This document shows positions 63,060-64,000 of a DNA stretch of 64,000 nucleotides, piece after piece. The stretch's first letter is position 1; every line of letters starts with the position of its first letter. The notes beneath the pieces are model-generated. The model ran no database searches. It had not been told where the DNA came from and saw only the letters and a program-made list of their open reading frames with translations. This DNA comes from Trichobilharzia szidati (lineage: Eukaryota; Platyhelminthes; Trematoda; Strigeidida; Schistosomatidae): assembly GCA_944472155.2 (NCBI GenBank), contig OX235273.1, forward strand, positions 1,461,204 to 1,525,203, written 5' to 3'. The position numbers and the translations under genes are program-made.

Positions 63060-64000
63060 TGTTCCCAGCTGTTGAAGGATTCCCAGAGTTCAAAAAGATA
63101 ATATTCGACAATTTCTTGAATGAGTCCATGTGTCTAACTGCAACAATAAATAACGAATTGTGTTTATCAACACTCCATTCGACCTACAGACAGCTTCTGG
63201 TGCCCTTCGCTGTGTAGCAAAGTCTTTCATAAATAGTCCAGAAAAGATTACGGGGAGCATTAAAGAAGTATAGGTAGAATACAAGAATTAACAAACTTTA
63301 AATGTAGAGACTGAGTGACATCAGACTGTTTTAACTTCCTTATGTAGAAAGTTAAATGAAATATCATTCTAGAAACTAACATGATGTGGGAAGACGAGGA
63401 AAGATCAGAGGAAATAGAAAGTCCAAGATAATTAACATTCCACTAAGTTTTAACTTCACTACCATCTACGATAGTAGAATCATGGCGACGAACCAGTTCA
63501 TGTAAGTCACGCTTGTGTCTGAAAGTGACATTAACAACCTGACATTTAAAGGGATTTAAACTTAAGACTATTTGATAAGGACTACTAACTAATTTCTAAT
63601 AAAAAGTTATTCATTTTAGAATAATCTGACCGAAAGGTTGTGGTAGTGTGATACAAACAATGTGTTCCAACGGAATATTATTCTCACATATTCCCACAGT
63701 TCAATACTGCATTAGCAACAGAATGCTATATATATATTTGAACATTCTATTTCATGTCGTTTAATTTAAACCAAAATCACGCACTCAGTGATTGGTTAAA
63801 GAATATAAAACTGTATATATGTAAATATTGGTTTGATTACCTGAAAATATATCTTGGCTTCCGTGTCTTGTCTTTTGCTGTTACACGGTGACCAGCGTAG
63901 GAATAGTCAAATCATCGGCATACTTAACGAAATTAGCTTCTTCAGAATGGAGCAGGTCATATAAGAAGAAAGAAAAACAGAAATAGGAGTAAGAACAGCT
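63060..64000 (-). mobile_element. Jockey-superfamily LINE, RT relic running off the window
   Basis: At the window edge the minus strand encodes LLHSEEANFVKYADDLTIPT (63996-63880 region), the catalytic palm motif C with its YADD. A ~260-bp stretch (about 63610-63875) without homology follows, then the thumb (equivalents of FKCQVVNV, RHKRDLHELVRRHDS, NYLGLSISSDLS, FVNSCILPILL) down to ~63160. The same segments exist at 8493-8954. Stops and frameshifts throughout. The middle stretch may be a separate insertion. Confidence 0.68.

Noticed and set aside
1..64000. CRISPR-like or prokaryotic regulatory features
   Set aside because: No regularly spaced short repeats, no ribosome-binding-site/operon structure. 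Repeat families and intron signals are eukaryotic.

Overview
Organism and genomic setting. This is AT-rich, intron-bearing eukaryotic DNA from a flatworm, most likely a blood fluke (Schistosoma or a close relative). The basis is the repeat content: degenerate hammerhead-ribozyme SINE units of the Smα type, RTE-clade LINEs of the SR2/Perere-3 kind, a CR1-like LINE of the SR1 kind, and Penelope-like elements (PLEs) with a GIY-YIG endonuclease. I see no rRNA gene, functional tRNA gene, CRISPR array, operon or bacterial feature. Almost every open frame is a piece of a retroelement, and I found no convincing intact cellular gene. The best host-gene candidate is a two-exon frame on the minus strand at 10851-11565, with decayed coding sequence beside it (10230-10850).

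Layout. 0-9 kb: an LTR-like repeat, SINEs with tRNA-like heads, PLE fragments (2.2, 4.1-5.7 and 6.9 kb) and a Jockey-superfamily LINE 3' end on the minus strand (7.5-9.0 kb). 9.7-12.1 kb: a tRNA/hammerhead SINE, the host-gene candidate and LTR-like copy 2. 13-18 kb: an RTE fragment, a 39-bp-arm hairpin element, another tRNA/hammerhead SINE, a 594-bp composite foldback insertion with a 17-bp target-site duplication, and a 105-bp hairpin insertion. 18.5-25.5 kb: a run of 5'-truncated RTE copies, mostly minus strand, an Smα unit and LTR-like copy 3. 25.9-28.2 kb: a PLE endonuclease, an inverted tRNA/hammerhead foldback and a head-to-head Smα pair. 28.3-30.0 kb: the longest CR1-like RT, with a second copy on the opposite strand at 37.9-38.8 kb. 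30-37 kb: RTE, LTR-like copy 4 split by a SINE, and a second Jockey 3' end. 40-46.9 kb: RTE pieces, a second foldback, a PLE relic, more tRNA/hammerhead SINEs and a second Smα inverted pair. 47-58.4 kb: SINE-in-LINE nesting, RTE-B, and a tandemly duplicated 1.35-kb unit whose first copy is split by two RTE insertions. 59-64 kb: PLE-A copy 2, itself interrupted, another RTE, and the YADD-bearing end of a Jockey-like element running off the window.

How the parts relate. The window is a layered graveyard of non-autonomous and autonomous retroelements. The long SINE family ends in a segment resembling the RTE LINE 3' end, which fits a SINE mobilised by the RTE machinery. Two separate SINE families join a pol-III-type tRNA-like head to a hammerhead-like fold, and several copies of each sit as inverted pairs. 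All LINE and PLE copies are 5'-truncated or broken by stops, frameshifts or nested insertions. Element boundaries are estimates by eye unless a target-site duplication fixes them. Family names come from motif recognition, not from a search.
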